Assembly: GCF_001556185.1 (NCBI RefSeq) | Contig: NZ_LSIJ01000021.1 | Coordinates: forward strand, 84,971 to 148,970 | Origin: Sphingomonas sp. CCH10-B3 | GTDB lineage: Bacteria; Pseudomonadota; Alphaproteobacteria; Sphingomonadales; Sphingomonadaceae | DNA length: 64,000 nucleotides | Direction: 5' to 3' | Part shown: positions 62,678 through 64,000 of the stretch, piece by piece | How positions within the stretch are numbered: the stretch's first letter is position 1 | Layout: each line of letters opens with the position of its first letter | Position numbers and translations under genes: made by a program | Notes under the pieces: model-generated | The model's database searches: none | What the model was told of the DNA's origin: nothing | What the model saw: only the letters and a program-made list of their open reading frames with translations

Positions 62678-64000
62678 CTAGCCCGCCGGTTTAAGGCTCC
62701 CGCCCGGCTCGACGGCGATGTGGGTGCAGCCCTCGGTTTCGTGCGCGGTCGGCACCACCAGCTTTTCGCGCCGCCACGGGCCATAGCGATAGAATAGCCC
62801 CGCCAGCGCCACCGTGCTGATCGATCCGACCGGAAACGACCACCACAAGGCATCCACCCCCAGCATCGGCCGCGCGAGCGTCGCGAAGCCAAGCCGCAGC
62901 GGGAACATCGCGACGAACAGGATCGCGAGCGGCCCCAGCACCGCGCCGTTCGCGCGCACGACGCCAAAGAACACCATCGTCATCCCGAACAGGATGAAGC
63001 CCCAGGTCGCGATCAGCTGGATATGCCGCGCGATCGGCAGCGCGGCACTGTCGCCGCCGAGGAACAGCGCCATCACCGGCCGGTCGAACGCAATCAGAGC
63101 CAGCACCATCACGCCGGTGATGATGGTGTTGAACAGGATGCCCGAGCCGGTGATCCTGCCGATCCGGTCCCATTTGCCCGCGCCGATGTTCTGCGCCGCC
63201 ATCGCGCTCACCGCCGCGCCGATCGCCATCGCCGGCATCTGGACATAGGCCCAGAGCTGGAGCGTCACGCCGAACGCCGCGCTGGTATCGACGCCTTCGC
63301 GATTGACGAGGCCGTACATCGTCAGCCCGGCAAGGCCGATGACGATCATCTGCGCGCCGATCGGCACGCCCTTGGCGACGATCGCCCACACCAGCGCGCG
63401 CGACGGGAACAGATAGCCGAGCTCGCTCCCCCGCAAGCGGATCGGCAGGTCGCGCGCATAGATATAGGCGATCAGCGCCGCACAGGCCGCGAGATTGGCG
63501 ATCAGCGATGCCATCGCCGACCCCGCAATCCCCATCGGCGCGACCGGGCCGAAGCCCAGGATCAGCAGCGGGTTCAATCCGACATCGAGCAGGGCGGCGA
63601 ACAAGGTGACGAACAGCGGCGTCATCGCGTCACCGGTGCCGCGCAGCCCCATCGTCATCAGCACGATCAGCATCGATGTTGGCAGCGACAGGAAAATGAT
63701 CCGCAGATAGACGAGCGCGAGCCCCATCGCCTCGCCCGGCGTCGCCAGCGCCGCGAGAATTTCGCGCGCGAAAATCCACCCCAGCGCTGCCACCACCACC
63801 GAGGTCCAGAACACCAGCCCCACCGCCGAGCCGAAGGCGCGCCGCGCACCGTCGATGTCGCGGCGCCCGAAGCTCTGCCCGACGAGGATGGTCGCGGCCA
63901 TGCCGAAGCCGAAGACGGCGGCGAACATCAGGAACATGATGTTGTTGGCGTTCGATGTCGCCGCCAGCGCGCTCTCGCCGAGCAGCCGCCCCACCCAGAT
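62678..64000 (-). CDS. MATE-family efflux protein, C-terminal part; start beyond the right edge
   Basis: At least 440 residues of a multidrug and toxin extrusion transporter, with about 11 hydrophobic segments and the repeat-typical GFGMAATILVGQSFGRRDIDGARRA and GAAVSAMAAQNIGAGKWDRIGRI. The frame continues to the right edge, so the N-terminus is missing. It would export cationic compounds by Na+ or H+ antiport. It ends 39 bp upstream of hemB on the same strand. Confidence 0.9.
   Translation of the reverse strand: MWVGRLLGESALAATSNANNIMFLMFAAVFGFGMAATILVGQSFGRRDIDGARRAFGSAVGLVFWTSVVVAALGWIFAREILAALATPGEAMGLALVYLRIIFLSLPTSMLIVLMTMGLRGTGDAMTPLFVTLFAALLDVGLNPLLILGFGPVAPMGIAGSAMASLIANLAACAALIAYIYARDLPIRLRGSELGYLFPSRALVWAIVAKGVPIGAQMIVIGLAGLTMYGLVNREGVDTSAAFGVTLQLWAYVQMPAMAIGAAVSAMAAQNIGAGKWDRIGRITGSGILFNTIITGVMVLALIAFDRPVMALFLGGDSAALPIARHIQLIATWGFILFGMTMVFFGVVRANGAVLGPLAILFVAMFPLRLGFATLARPMLGVDALWWSFPVGSISTVALAGLFYRYGPWRREKLVVPTAHETEGCTHIAVEPGGSLKPAG

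Overview
The window is dense, high-GC DNA with short gaps, GTG/TTG starts, many 1-8 bp stop/start overlaps and frequent strand switches. The gene set (MipZ, DUF1285, MlaA, a PurS/PurQ-type purine locus, lasso-peptide genes with an HPr-kinase homologue) points to an alphaproteobacterium, most likely a sphingomonad (Sphingomonadales). This is inferred from gene content and protein style; no rRNA is present to confirm it.

Bases 1-20.4 kb are mostly housekeeping: the end of an assimilatory sulfate-reduction operon (sulfite reductase, DUF934, CysH); an S41 protease and an AraC regulator; a 710-bp gene-free stretch with a candidate structured RNA and a 137-bp inverted-repeat element; FolB plus a small Rossmann protein; a GST; a GNAT with no normal start codon; a DUF1285-NUDIX-CCA transferase operon; a GGDEF protein with a damaged EAL motif; ParC; a DUF4349 lipoprotein; a hydrolase-kynureninase pair; purC, purS, purQ; a small membrane-protein gene interrupted by an amber codon; YhhQ; and tRNA-Arg(TCT).

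Bases 20.6-33.4 kb hold MlaA, a CaiB-type enzyme, MipZ, a secreted penicillin-acylase-like enzyme, glutamine-dependent NAD synthetase, three related AraC regulators in a row, and a coupled pair of an ATP-grasp ligase and a luciferase-like flavin oxidoreductase. An HWE-type sensor kinase follows.

Bases 35.6-41.5 kb form a compact lasso-peptide cluster. On the minus strand are an ABC exporter, the B2 leader protease, and the asparagine-synthetase-like cyclase (Ser2 replaces the glutaminase Cys). On the plus strand are an HPr-kinase-like lasso kinase and a PqqD-type B1 recognition protein. Between them is a 54-codon ORF whose C-terminus, GTRPTMTDGQFTTS, can form an 8-residue Gly1-Asp8 ring and ends in the Ser that such kinases are known to phosphorylate. 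This is the strongest candidate for a new system in the window: a predicted C-terminally phosphorylated 14-residue lasso peptide.

Bases 41.5-57.5 kb form a secretion locus. A TolC-ABC-HlyD type I operon sits next to two giant paralogous RTX/Calx-beta proteins (1724 and 1678 aa). The second contains an ExeM-like extracellular nuclease domain. The two share an N-terminal module and a 42-nt 5'-leader element (39/42 identical) centred on a GC palindrome, which suggests common control and shared export. The last 6 kb hold tRNA-Arg(ACG), a lipoprotein, an MFS-spermidine-synthase fusion, two tandem GNATs, hemB and a truncated MATE exporter.
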